A DNA stretch of 32,637 bases. It comes from Desulfuromonadales bacterium GWC2_61_20 (GTDB lineage Bacteria > Desulfobacterota > Desulfuromonadia > Desulfuromonadales > UBA2197). Below, in pieces: positions 1-8,905 of this stretch. Within the stretch, counting starts at the first letter, position 1; every line of letters starts with the position of its first letter. The notes below the pieces were generated by a model. The model was given only the letters and a program-made list of their open reading frames with translations. It searched no databases and was not told the DNA's origin. The stretch covers positions 1 through 32,637 of the forward strand of contig MGTO01000140.1 of NCBI GenBank assembly GCA_001799485.1, written 5' to 3'. The translations under genes and the position numbers were made by a program.

Positions 1-876
1 GCCAGCGGATTTGTCGGCAGTGAGGTTCTACGGCAGTTGGTGGCGGCGGGACACACCCCGCGCTGTCTGCTGCGGCCGGGGTCGGAGAACAAACTGGCGG
101 TGCGGGACGGGGTGGAGATCCACCACGGCGACGCGACGGTGGCGGCGAGTCTCGCCGGCGCCCTGTCCGGCTGCGACGCCGTCATCCACCTCATCGGCAT
201 CATCCGCGAATTCCCCGGCAAGGGGATCACCTTCCGCCAACTGCACGTCGCCGCGACGGAAAACATCGTCGATGCCGCCGGGGCTCAAGGGATCCGCCGC
301 TTCCTGCACATGAGCGCCAACGGCACCCGCGCCGGCGCCCCCTCTCCCTATCACAGCAGCAAGTGGGCGGCGGAAGAACGGGTCCGCGAGGGAGATCTCG
401 ACTGGACCGTCTTTCGCCCCTCGGTGATCTTCGGCCCCGGCGACGGTTTTGTCACCATGCTCGCCGATATGATCCGGCGTTTCCCGGCGGTACCGGTCAT
501 CGGCGACGGCCAGTACACCTTCTCGCCCATCGCCGTCAGCGACGTCGCCGCCGGTTTCGTCGCTGCCCTCACCACTCCTGCGGCAGTCGGCCAGACCTAC
601 CACTGCGGTGGCCCCGAGACCTTGACCTACGACGCCATTCTTGACATCATCGGCAGCGCCCTCGGCAAAAAAAGTGTGACCAAGATTCACTATCCTCTCT
701 TCATGATGAAACCGGTCGTCGCCATGCTCGAAAGGATCCCCGCCTTCCCCCTCACCACCAGTCAACTGACCATGCTTCTGGAGGGGAACAGCTGCGACCC
801 CACCCCCTTCGCCACCGCCTTCGGCCGGACCCCGGAACCCTTCGCCACCGGGGTCCGGCGTTATCTCAAAGCGTAA
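1..876 (+). CDS. NAD(P)-binding SDR/NmrA-like protein (complex I NDUFA9 family), 5' end truncated by the window
   Basis: Frame is open from base 1 (ASGFVGSEVLRQLVAAGHTPRC...), the tail of a Rossmann GxxGxxG motif; internal H..SSKWAAEERVREGDLDWTVFRPSVIFGPGD is typical of NDUFA9/NmrA-like SDRs. Confidence 0.85.
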   Translation, partial: ASGFVGSEVLRQLVAAGHTPRCLLRPGSENKLAVRDGVEIHHGDATVAASLAGALSGCDAVIHLIGIIREFPGKGITFRQLHVAATENIVDAAGAQGIRRFLHMSANGTRAGAPSPYHSSKWAAEERVREGDLDWTVFRPSVIFGPGDGFVTMLADMIRRFPAVPVIGDGQYTFSPIAVSDVAAGFVAALTTPAAVGQTYHCGGPETLTYDAILDIIGSALGKKSVTKIHYPLFMMKPVVAMLERIPAFPLTTSQLTMLLEGNSCDPTPFATAFGRTPEPFATGVRRYLKA

Positions 877-910
877 ACTCACCCATCTCGACCACCCGAA
901 AGGATCCGCC

Positions 911-1063
911 ATGCGTCGTTTCGCCCTCCCCCTCACCCTGATCATCGCCCTCGCCTTGACCCTCCCCGCCTGCGTCATGGTCAAAGCCAAACCCGCCCCC
1001 CCCGGCCAGGTCAAGAAAGCCACCGGCTTCAACCCCGCTTCGGGCAAGGTCAAGATCAAATAG
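911..1063 (+). CDS. Small putative lipoprotein (50 aa)
   Basis: MRRFALPLTLIIALALTLPACVMVKAKPAPPGQVKKATGFNPASGKVKIK; signal peptide followed by a lipobox-like LPAC. Not in the supplied ORF track. Confidence 0.6.
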   Translation: MRRFALPLTLIIALALTLPACVMVKAKPAPPGQVKKATGFNPASGKVKIK

Positions 1064-1694
1064 TCACGCCCCCCTGCCGCAGCCGTCCGGCCTTGAAGAG
1101 CTTGAGGCGAAAGTAGGCCTCGCGCTCGCGCTCGCCGAGAAAACGGGCGATCTCGCGCATCTGCCGACGCAACGTCGGCAGCACCCGCTCTTCGAGGACG
1201 CGGATGCGGCGGGTCAGCCGCAACAGCTCATCGCCGAGGCGCTTGACCTTCCCTTCGAAAGCGGCCAGGGCGAGCATTTCGGCGACAATGCTCTCGCCGC
1301 GGTCAACCGCCTCTTCCAGATGCGGCGTGGTCCCACGATAATCGTACTCTCGCTGCCACGGTGTCCGCCGGGGATCGACCCCGGCACTGACTTCGCGGTA
1401 GCGCAAACCGAGAAAATTCCCCTCCGCTACCCGCAACTCCAGATCCCGGGCCGCCGCCATGGCCGCCGCACCAACAAAACTCTCTCCTTCCCACTGTCGC
1501 CCCCGCTCCAACTCCAAAAGCGCCTCGGCGTAAAGGAGGGCCAGGCGTTCCCGCGTTCGCAACAACGGCACCGTGGCCTGGAGAAATTCGCGCAGCAGCG
1601 CTTGCCGTCGCCCTTTGAGCAGGCCGATACTCCCGGCCACGGTGAGGGCATGTTCCTTGAGGCGCAGCAGGTTGGTGCGGGTCGGGTGGATCAT
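1056..1694 (-). CDS. atpD: V/A-type ATP synthase subunit D
   Basis: MIHPTRTNLLRLKEHALTVAGSIGLLKGRRQALLREF; subunit D signature (TRxxLLxLKxxLxxAxxGxxLLKxKRxxL); last gene of the V-ATPase cluster. Confidence 0.92.
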   Translation of the reverse strand: MIHPTRTNLLRLKEHALTVAGSIGLLKGRRQALLREFLQATVPLLRTRERLALLYAEALLELERGRQWEGESFVGAAAMAAARDLELRVAEGNFLGLRYREVSAGVDPRRTPWQREYDYRGTTPHLEEAVDRGESIVAEMLALAAFEGKVKRLGDELLRLTRRIRVLEERVLPTLRRQMREIARFLGEREREAYFRLKLFKAGRLRQGGVTI

Positions 1695-3013
1695 TTCCCC
1701 TCCTCACCGAATTCGCGCAGCAGGGCGGCGCCGGCATCGAGGGTGGCGGCGACGCTGCGCCGCTCGCTCTGGGCGATGAATGCCGCCTCGAAGCGATCGG
1801 CAAAATCGAGCAGGCGGCGATCGCCGGCGAGCATGCCGTCGCGGCCGACAATCGCTTCGAGCCGCCGCAGTTCGCGCCCACGGGCATAACAGCGGTAGAG
1901 GCCATTGGCGATGGCGCGGTGATCGGCGCGGGTGCGGCCGGCGCCGATGCCGTGCTGCATCAAACGGGAGAGGCTCGGCAGGACGTCGAGGGGGGGGAAG
2001 ATGCCGCGCTGGTGCAGGTCGCGGGAGAGAACCAACTGCCCCTCGGTGATGTAGCCGGTAAGATCGGGGATGGGGTGGGTGATGTCGTCCTCGGGCATGG
2101 TCACCACCGGCAGCAGCGTCACCGAACCGGGGCGGCCGCGGATGCGCCCGGCGCGCTCGTAGAGGGAAGCGAGGTCGGAGTAGAGATAGCCGGGGTAGCC
2201 GCGGCGGCCGGGAAGCTCCTCACGGGCGGCGGCGACCTCGCGCAGAGCGTCGCAGTAGTTGACCATGTCGGTGACCAGCACCAGCACGTCGAGGCCGCGT
2301 TCGAAGGCGAGATATTCGGCGACGGTGAGGCCGAAGCGCGGGGCGAGGAGGCGTTCGACCACGGCCTGGTCGGCGAGATTGAGGAAGGCGACGAAGCCGC
2401 CGGCCATGTTGTCGAGGACCCGGCGGTAGAAATTCGCTTCCTGGTGGGTCAGGCCGAGGGCGACGAAGACGACGACAAAGGCGCCGCCGCCGGCGAGTTG
2501 CGCCTGGCTGAGGATACCGGCGACGACCTCGCGGGCGGGGAGGCCGGCGCAGGTGAAGAGGGGGAGCTTCTGTCCCTTGACCAGGGTGTTGAGGCCGTCG
2601 ATGGCGGAATAGCCGGTTTCGATGAACTCCTCGGGGCGGGCCCGGGCGGTAGGGTTGAGGGGGCGCCCGCTGACCGGGGCCCAGCGCTCGGGGAGATAGG
2701 GCGGCAGACCGTCGAGGGGACGGAAGGAGCCGTCGAAGATGCGGCCGACACACCCCGGCGCCAGGGGAGCCCGGCGCACCCGGTCGGAGAAGATCACCCG
2801 GGTCGTCGGCAGATCGAGGCCGGCGGTCTCGCCGAAGAGCTGGACCAGGACCGTGCCGCTGTCGATACGCAACACCTCGCCGGCCTGCTCGCTGCCGTCC
2901 GGGGCCACCACCCGCACCGCTTCGCCGATGCGCGCCCCGGCAATCTCTTCCAGGAGCAACAGGGGGGCGCGCACGGCGCGCAGGGTGGCATAGCTCGCTT
3001 CCATAAGTTTCAT
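1691..3013 (-). CDS. atpB: V/A-type ATP synthase subunit B
   Basis: 440 aa; LVLVTDMVNYCDALREVAAAREELPGRRGYPGYLYSDLASLYERAGRI is the classic B subunit block; 4-nt overlaps with both neighbours. Confidence 0.95.
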   Translation of the reverse strand: MKLMEASYATLRAVRAPLLLLEEIAGARIGEAVRVVAPDGSEQAGEVLRIDSGTVLVQLFGETAGLDLPTTRVIFSDRVRRAPLAPGCVGRIFDGSFRPLDGLPPYLPERWAPVSGRPLNPTARARPEEFIETGYSAIDGLNTLVKGQKLPLFTCAGLPAREVVAGILSQAQLAGGGAFVVVFVALGLTHQEANFYRRVLDNMAGGFVAFLNLADQAVVERLLAPRFGLTVAEYLAFERGLDVLVLVTDMVNYCDALREVAAAREELPGRRGYPGYLYSDLASLYERAGRIRGRPGSVTLLPVVTMPEDDITHPIPDLTGYITEGQLVLSRDLHQRGIFPPLDVLPSLSRLMQHGIGAGRTRADHRAIANGLYRCYARGRELRRLEAIVGRDGMLAGDRRLLDFADRFEAAFIAQSERRSVAATLDAGAALLREFGEEGK

Positions 3014-4620
3014 GGCCCGCCTCCGGTTGTCGCGCCAGCGGCTTCTCCGGCTAAACCGGCGACCCCGCGGTCATGGTCGGCAAGGATGCCGCGCAGGCAG
3101 GCGGCAGTCGCCTCGGGGGGAGAGAAGGCCTCGTCGCTGTAGGCGTTCTGACTGAGGAACTCGTCGCGGATGCGTCCGACGCTGGCGAGGAGGAGGCGAT
3201 CCGGTTCCTGCAAACCCTCGGGACCGACGATCTCGGCAATCTCGCGCAGCGCCTCTTCCTGACGCAACAGTTCGCGGCAGCGTTGGCGCAAGCCCCCCCA
3301 GTCGGCGGCGCGGTCACTGAAGAAACCGACCGCCTCCTGCGCATAGAGAGAATAGCTTTGCTGCCAGTTGATGGCCGGAAAGTGGCGGCGATGGGCGAGA
3401 CCGGCATCGAGCATGAAGAAGGCCCCGGCGGCGCGCAGACAGGCCTGGGTCACCGGTTCGGTGAGGTCGCCGCCGGGGGGAGAGACGGAGAGGAGCATAC
3501 TCAGGGAGCCGCGGCCGCCGCCGCAGGTCTCGACCACGCCGGCGCGTTCGAAATAGGCGGCGAGGCGCGAGCCGAGGTAGGTCGGATAGCCCTCCTCCCC
3601 CGGCATCTCCTCGAGGGAACTGGAGATCTCGCGCAGCGCCTCGGCCCAGCGCGAGATGCTGTCGGCGAGGAGGAGGACCTGCAGGCCCATGTCGCGGTAG
3701 TACTCGGCCAGGGTCACGGCGGTGTAGATCGACGCTTCCCGCGCCGCTACCGGCATGTTCGAGGTGTTGGCGATGACGATGGTCCGCTCCAGCAGCGCCC
3801 CGCCGCGCCAGGGGTCGCGCAGGGCCATGAACTCGTCGAGGAGGTCGGCCATCTCGTTGCCGCGCTCGCCACAGCCGACGTAGACGACGACATCGACATC
3901 GGCGAACTTGGCGATCGCCTGTTCGAGAACGGTCTTGCCGGTGCCGAAACCGCCGGGAAAGATGGCCGTTCCCCCCTTGACCAGGGGAAAGAGGAGGTCG
4001 ATACAGCGCTGCCCGGTGATCAGCGGCGCCGTCACCGGCAGCCGCCGCCGGCAGGGGCGTGGCCGCCGCGCCGGCCATGGCTGCCACAGGTGCAACAGGG
4101 TACCGTCGGCAAGGCGGCCAATCGGCGCCTCGACGGTGAAGTCGCCGCCGTCGAGGGCTTTGATGGTGCCGGCGGCGGCGGCGAGAATCTGGTGCTGGAT
4201 TGGTCCCTCCGCCACCGTGCCGAGGATCTGGCCGGGAGCGACGGCGGCGCCGGGGGCGAGGCACGGCGTCAAGTGCCAACGGCGGGTCAGATCGAGAGGA
4301 AAGAGCCCGCCGCCGGCCTGGAGAAAGGGGCCGTCGCGGGCGACCAGGGCCGGCAGGGGGCGTTGCAGCCCATCGAACATACCCCCGAGGAGGCCGGGCC
4401 CGAGACGGACCATCAGCGCTTCCCCCGTCGCCGTCACCGGCTCGCCGACGGCGAGACCGCGGGTCTCCTCGTAGACCTGGATGACGGCGCGCTGCGGCTC
4501 GAGGCGCACCACCTCACCGATAAGACCGGCGTGGCCGACCTGCACCTGTTCGTAGAGGCGAACCCCGACCAGATCTGCACTCACCGTCGGTCCGGAGATG
4601 CCGGTAATCGTCCCGTTCAT
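3010..4620 (-). CDS. atpA: V/A-type ATP synthase catalytic subunit A
   Basis: 536 aa; P-loop FPGGFGTGKTVLEQ; ADSISRWAEALREISSSLEEMPGEEGYPTYLGSRLAAYFERAG. Confidence 0.95.
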   Translation of the reverse strand: MNGTITGISGPTVSADLVGVRLYEQVQVGHAGLIGEVVRLEPQRAVIQVYEETRGLAVGEPVTATGEALMVRLGPGLLGGMFDGLQRPLPALVARDGPFLQAGGGLFPLDLTRRWHLTPCLAPGAAVAPGQILGTVAEGPIQHQILAAAAGTIKALDGGDFTVEAPIGRLADGTLLHLWQPWPARRPRPCRRRLPVTAPLITGQRCIDLLFPLVKGGTAIFPGGFGTGKTVLEQAIAKFADVDVVVYVGCGERGNEMADLLDEFMALRDPWRGGALLERTIVIANTSNMPVAAREASIYTAVTLAEYYRDMGLQVLLLADSISRWAEALREISSSLEEMPGEEGYPTYLGSRLAAYFERAGVVETCGGGRGSLSMLLSVSPPGGDLTEPVTQACLRAAGAFFMLDAGLAHRRHFPAINWQQSYSLYAQEAVGFFSDRAADWGGLRQRCRELLRQEEALREIAEIVGPEGLQEPDRLLLASVGRIRDEFLSQNAYSDEAFSPPEATAACLRGILADHDRGVAGLAGEAAGATTGGGP

Positions 4621-4937
4621 CGCTCCAGCCTCACCTGATAGCCGAGGACCCGCCGCAGCAGCCGGCGGATATAGTCGGGACCGGCCGCCGCCCCCAAAGC
4701 CGGCGCCGGCAGCACCAGCAGCACCCCGCGCCAGCTCCGCTCCAGGGCCCGCAGCCGCGCCTCATCCAACCCCGGCAGCAGCCGTTCGTCGACCACGATG
4801 ACGCCGGTTTCGGGGTCGGCCACGAGGTGGTGCAGCACGCTCGCGACCCCGGCGCAATCGACCACCCGCTGCTGCACCCCGGCCAGAGCGAAAGCGTCGC
4901 GACCATCCGCCGGCGTCAAAAAGACCATGCGCGTCAT
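4617..4937 (-). CDS. atpF: V/A-type ATP synthase subunit F
   Basis: 106 aa in the canonical position; VLHHLVADPETGVIVVDERLL matches the subunit F fold pattern. Confidence 0.82.
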   Translation of the reverse strand: MTRMVFLTPADGRDAFALAGVQQRVVDCAGVASVLHHLVADPETGVIVVDERLLPGLDEARLRALERSWRGVLLVLPAPALGAAAGPDYIRRLLRRVLGYQVRLER

Positions 4938-5752
4938 GGGGTTGCCTCCGCCATACCCGTCTCTGCTCCAGCCGGGGCCGACACCAGATAGCGACAGAGA
5001 CTTTCGAGCAGCAGAGAGAACTCAAGGGGATCGGGACCCAGTCGCCGCAGCCTCTGCCCCAGGGCCGCCGGCACCTGCTGCGCCCAGGCGGCGCCTGTCG
5101 CCGCCAAGCCGAAGCGCCGCTGCGCCAGCGCCGCCACTGCTGTCACCTCCCCCTGGCGCCACAGCGCCGCCAGGCGACGCGCCGGCACCTCCCCACCCGG
5201 CAGCAGGGATGGTTCGGGGCCATCCCAGCGCAACTGTTTTTGCACCGTCAGCAAATTGCGGCCATCGATGAGCCCGGCGATCACCAGCTGCACCGCCGGG
5301 TTACGCGCGGCCGCCGCAGCCGCCGTCAGCACCCTGTCGGTCAGATGCGCTTCGAATTCGCGAAGGCCGGCGACGAAGCCAAGGCCGCAGTGCTCGGCCA
5401 GGGCGGCGACAAGCTGTGCCTCCGTCATCTCCCCGGCCAGGGGCGTCACCAGCTCCACCGCCAGCAGCGTCCCGGCCAGGGCCGCCGCGCAGCCGGCAGC
5501 GTCCCCTCCCCGCCGCCGGCGCAGGGCGTTGCCGAGCTGGCGGATTTCAAGGAGGCTCAGCAGCGGCCCCAGTTCACGTCGCCAGCCGGGATCGAGACGG
5601 CGGTAGAGCCAGCGCGTCTCGGCCAGAACCGCCACCCAGGGCTCACTTTCCCGCCTCCCCGGTAGGCCTCGGCGGCGGCCGCGTACCCGCGCCAGCACAA
5701 AATCGCGGGGAACAACGGAAGCTTCAAGGGGTCGCAGCAAGCGCATCGTCAT
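4934..5752 (-). CDS. atpC: V/A-type ATP synthase subunit C (AC39 family)
   Basis: Start placed at MTMRLLRPLEASVVPRDFVLARVRGRRRG (272 aa); the 427-aa ORF in the track reads upstream out of frame over subunit E. LVIAGLIDGRNLLTVQKQLRW resembles the AC39 repeat. Confidence 0.8.
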   Translation of the reverse strand: MTMRLLRPLEASVVPRDFVLARVRGRRRGLPGRRESEPWVAVLAETRWLYRRLDPGWRRELGPLLSLLEIRQLGNALRRRRGGDAAGCAAALAGTLLAVELVTPLAGEMTEAQLVAALAEHCGLGFVAGLREFEAHLTDRVLTAAAAAARNPAVQLVIAGLIDGRNLLTVQKQLRWDGPEPSLLPGGEVPARRLAALWRQGEVTAVAALAQRRFGLAATGAAWAQQVPAALGQRLRRLGPDPLEFSLLLESLCRYLVSAPAGAETGMAEATP

Positions 5753-6311
5753 CACCTCGTTCCAGAGCGGCCAGCAATTCCGGCAGGAGATCGTCCCAAC
5801 AGCGTTCCAGGCGCTTCTCCAGACTGTTATCGATCCGCACCCGCCCCTCCGCCGTCTCTGCCACCACCCCTCCGGAAAGAGCCGGGTCGGGGAGGATTTC
5901 CGCTGACGGAAAGAGCCGGGCGGCAACCTCCCGATCCCGGGGATGAACCCGGACCTTGGCCCATGATAGCGGCGGAAGTTCCTCAGCACAGGCCCTGAGC
6001 AGAGCCGCGGGGTCGCGGCTGGCCACTTCCGGCAGCAGCTGTGCCGCCTGTTGGCGCAGGCGCTCGGCCAAGGCGTTCTCTCCGGCCAACAGCAGGGCAC
6101 AGGTCTGCCGCCGCCCGGCGGCCAGACAGCGCTGGCGCTCGGCCGCCGCCGCCATTTGCCAGTCGCGTGAGGCGGCCGCCCGCAACGCGTCCCGGCGCTG
6201 CTGCGCCGCCGCCTCACGCGCGGCCATCTCGGCGTCGTGGCGCTGGTGCAATGCCGCCAGGGCGCGCTCGCCTTCCTGGCGCAATGCTTCGAGCAATGCC
6301 TCGCGGCCCAT
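5724..6311 (-). CDS. atpE: V/A-type ATP synthase subunit E
   Basis: 195 aa, Ala/Arg-rich coiled-coil N-terminus, VVAETAEGRVRIDNSLEKRLERCWDDLLPEL in the C-terminus; position between K and C. Confidence 0.85.
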   Translation of the reverse strand: MGREALLEALRQEGERALAALHQRHDAEMAAREAAAQQRRDALRAAASRDWQMAAAAERQRCLAAGRRQTCALLLAGENALAERLRQQAAQLLPEVASRDPAALLRACAEELPPLSWAKVRVHPRDREVAARLFPSAEILPDPALSGGVVAETAEGRVRIDNSLEKRLERCWDDLLPELLAALERGDDDALAATP

Positions 6312-6317
6312 GGCCGG

Positions 6318-6533
6318 TCAGACCATGAGCAGGATCATCGCCGCAACGACAAAGCCGAGGATGACCATGGTTTCAGGAATCGCCAGGAGGATGATGACCG
6401 TCGCGGTCAGCTCCGGCTTCTCGGCCAGGGTGCCGGCCCCGGCCGCACCGATGCGCGACTGCGCCCAGGCCGTGGCCAGGGCCGGGATTCCCACCGCCAG
6501 CGCGGCGGCAAAAGCAATCAGGACCTTTTCCAT
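6318..6533 (-). CDS. atpK: V/A-type ATP synthase subunit K (c-ring proteolipid)
   Basis: MEKVLIAFAAALAVGIPALATAWAQSRIGAAGAGTLAEKPELTATVIILLAIPETMVILGFVVAAMILLMV (71 aa), two TM helices with a Glu in the second. Confidence 0.92.
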   Translation of the reverse strand: MEKVLIAFAAALAVGIPALATAWAQSRIGAAGAGTLAEKPELTATVIILLAIPETMVILGFVVAAMILLMV

Positions 6534-6549
6534 GAGTTCGCGCCTCCTT

Positions 6550-8430
6550 TTATTTTGGACGTTTCTCCAGGGGATGATAGTCGTGCCCCCCCGGCTCGAA
6601 AAACTTGCTGAAAAACTCGACGTAGTGCAAACGCAGGGCATGCACGGTCGGGGCGAAAATCCCCAGCAGGAGATTGAAGAGGTGGAGAAGTCCGGCGACG
6701 AAGATCCCGGCGACGATGCTGCCGCTGAGGCCGCCGAGCCGGTTGGCAACGGTGGCGAGGAGGACCGAGGTCAGGCCGATGGCCATGAGCCGGGCGTAGG
6801 AGACGACGTTGCCGATGGTTTTGAGCATCTCCAGCGGCGCCAGCAGCCCGCCGCTGACCAAGAGCAGCGGGATCGTCACCCCGAGACTCCACAGGGCCAC
6901 CGCCAGCAGCCCGCTCTCCGGTGCCGCCCAGCCGACCCCGACCAGCACGAGAGCCAGGAGGATGAGGAGATTGAACAGGCGCAGCCAGGCTTCGCGCCGG
7001 TGACCGGAGCGCGCCGCCACGAAAATGCCCAGAATCAGACCGAGCCCGACATGGACCAGCCCGACACTCAGGGCAAACCAGAGGAAGGGGACCAGCGATC
7101 CGCTCCTGGCGAAGAGGAGCGGTGCGAGGCCGAGACGCTGCCCCCCCTCCTCGCCGAAACATTCGCCGAAGAGGAGGCCGAAGAACATACTGCTGACAGC
7201 GCACGCCATCAGGATCCGCGCCCCATCGCGCACCGTCGGCGAAATCCGGGGCTGCATCATCACCCCGCCGGCCACGAGAGCCAGCACCCCCCCGTAACCG
7301 AGATCACCGAGCATCAAACCGAAGAGGAGGGGAAAGAAGAAGGCGACCAGGGGGGTCGGATCGATGGAAGCATAGCGCGGCAGCGGCAGCAGTCGTACCA
7401 GCAACTCGAAAGGCCGCAGGTAATAGGGATTGTGCAGCAGCACCGGTACTTGCTCCAGGTCGTGTTCGCAGACCTCCCCTTCGGTGAGGTCCACCTCGCC
7501 ACCGAAACGCGCTTCCAGCTCGTCGCGCAGTCCCGCCACCCGCGCCGCCGGCATCCACCCGTGCACACAGAAGCAGAGCTCGGTTTCGAAAACGTCGGCC
7601 GCCGCCGCCAGTACCGCCAGGCGGTCGTCGAGCCAGTCGGCGACCTTGCGGTAGAGAGGGAGCCAGCGCCGGGCGAAGCGTTCCTCCTCGGCGGCGAGCA
7701 GCAGCGCCCGCTGGCGGGCTTCCTCGCTGCGCCGGGACAGGGTCGCCACCTGTTGCTCCAGAGGCAATCCGGCCAGCTCAGCGGGAAGGGCCAATTCCGC
7801 TACCCCTTCAGCAGCCAGGGCCCCCCGCACGACCTCGGCAAAATCGTTGTCGGTGGCGATGACCCCGACGGTTGTTCCATCCGGCGCCACCGCGGTGTCG
7901 AGGTGAAAGCGGCCGCCGGTGAGCCCTTCCGCCGCTGCCGTCAACTTGCCGGCCAACTCCGGTTCGCGCAGGGTCACGCCGACGACCTGCACCAATCCGG
8001 CGGAGGTATCGCGCCCCTCCAGCAGCCCAGCCAACGTCTGCAGCAGCCCGGCCTGGCGGCTACTCTCCAGCGTCTGGCGCTGCAGCCCTTCGCGCTCGTC
8101 CCGCCGCCGCCGGCAGCTGTCGAGATGCCGGGGGAGGAGGTGCGCCAGCGCCTCCAGCGCCGCCGGCGGATCGAGGTAGGCGACTCGCAGCGGGGGTGCT
8201 GGCAGCAGGGCGCAGAGCTCGCCGATGCCGTCGCGCAGGTGGGCGAACCAGAGCTGGCGGGCGAGGCTGGCACTGTCGACATGCAACGGATGCAGACCGT
8301 GAGCGGCGGTCGCCGGCCAGGGCGCGCCCCCTTCCAGCTGGACCACGCCGATCTCGCGCAGCGCCTCGAGCACCGGCAGCAAACGCCCTTTGGGCCCGAC
8401 GATGTCAACCTTGGCCATGCGGATGATCAT
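6550..8430 (-). CDS. atpI: V/A-type ATP synthase subunit I (a-subunit homolog)
   Basis: 626 aa from MIIRMAKVDIVGPKGRLLPVLEALREIGVVQLEG; C-terminal multi-TM with LFGLMLGDLGYGGVLAL and MFFGLLFGECFGE. Upstream part of the track ORF is out of frame over subunit G. Confidence 0.93.
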   Translation of the reverse strand: MIIRMAKVDIVGPKGRLLPVLEALREIGVVQLEGGAPWPATAAHGLHPLHVDSASLARQLWFAHLRDGIGELCALLPAPPLRVAYLDPPAALEALAHLLPRHLDSCRRRRDEREGLQRQTLESSRQAGLLQTLAGLLEGRDTSAGLVQVVGVTLREPELAGKLTAAAEGLTGGRFHLDTAVAPDGTTVGVIATDNDFAEVVRGALAAEGVAELALPAELAGLPLEQQVATLSRRSEEARQRALLLAAEEERFARRWLPLYRKVADWLDDRLAVLAAAADVFETELCFCVHGWMPAARVAGLRDELEARFGGEVDLTEGEVCEHDLEQVPVLLHNPYYLRPFELLVRLLPLPRYASIDPTPLVAFFFPLLFGLMLGDLGYGGVLALVAGGVMMQPRISPTVRDGARILMACAVSSMFFGLLFGECFGEEGGQRLGLAPLLFARSGSLVPFLWFALSVGLVHVGLGLILGIFVAARSGHRREAWLRLFNLLILLALVLVGVGWAAPESGLLAVALWSLGVTIPLLLVSGGLLAPLEMLKTIGNVVSYARLMAIGLTSVLLATVANRLGGLSGSIVAGIFVAGLLHLFNLLLGIFAPTVHALRLHYVEFFSKFFEPGGHDYHPLEKRPK

Positions 8431-8749
8431 GCCACCTCCCCGGCCACAAGCGCGGCAGCTGCCGCCGCAGCACGGCGCACAGGCGGCTGTCGCTGATACC
8501 CGCCAGGGCCGCCGCCCGCGCCTGGGCCGCCGCCACTGCCGCCGTCTGGCTCTCCTCCCCGGCGCGGCAGGCGGCGGCGCGTGCCGCCGCCCCCTCGCCC
8601 TGCAGCTCCTGCTCGAGGGCCGCAAGGTCGGCGGCGAGCGCCTTGTCGCACAGCTCCAACGCCGCCCGCAGCCGGGACTCCTCGCCGTCAAGGCGCTGGC
8701 GCAGTTGACCCTCAAGGAGGAGAATGTCGTGGAGCGGGGTCTCGTTCAT
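8405..8749 (-). CDS. V-type ATPase peripheral stalk subunit G/H-like protein
   Basis: 114 aa Ala/Glu/Arg-rich helical protein, first gene of the cluster, overlaps the subunit I start by 26 nt; assignment mostly by synteny. Confidence 0.65.
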   Translation of the reverse strand: MNETPLHDILLLEGQLRQRLDGEESRLRAALELCDKALAADLAALEQELQGEGAAARAAACRAGEESQTAAVAAAQARAAALAGISDSRLCAVLRRQLPRLWPGRWHDHPHGQG

Positions 8750-8869
8750 CGCCCTTTCCCGGCACGAACAAGCGCTAACCTCTGGTCCCTATTCAGTATA
8801 GCGCCCCGCGCGCACTCCGCGAGGAGCGGCCGGGAGGTGACAGCGCTTTTCTTTTGCCCGCCCTTTCCC

Positions 8870-8875
8870 TATAAT
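8870..8875 (+). promoter_or_regulatory. Possible -10 box (TATAAT) upstream of the JAMM-DinG gene
   Basis: Perfect TATAAT 31 nt before the ATG at 8906; no convincing -35 identified. Confidence 0.35.
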
Positions 8876-8905
8876 GCCGCCTCCTCTTGAGGAGATCTTT
8901 AGCGA

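Noticed and set aside
1919-4638. Plus-strand ORFs of 407 and 521 aa opposite subunits B and A
   Set aside because: Shadow ORFs over confidently identified V-ATPase genes.
5956-8496. 846-aa plus-strand ORF opposite the V-ATPase E/K/I genes
   Set aside because: Spans three well-supported antisense genes; low-complexity Gln/Glu/Arg-rich shadow translation.
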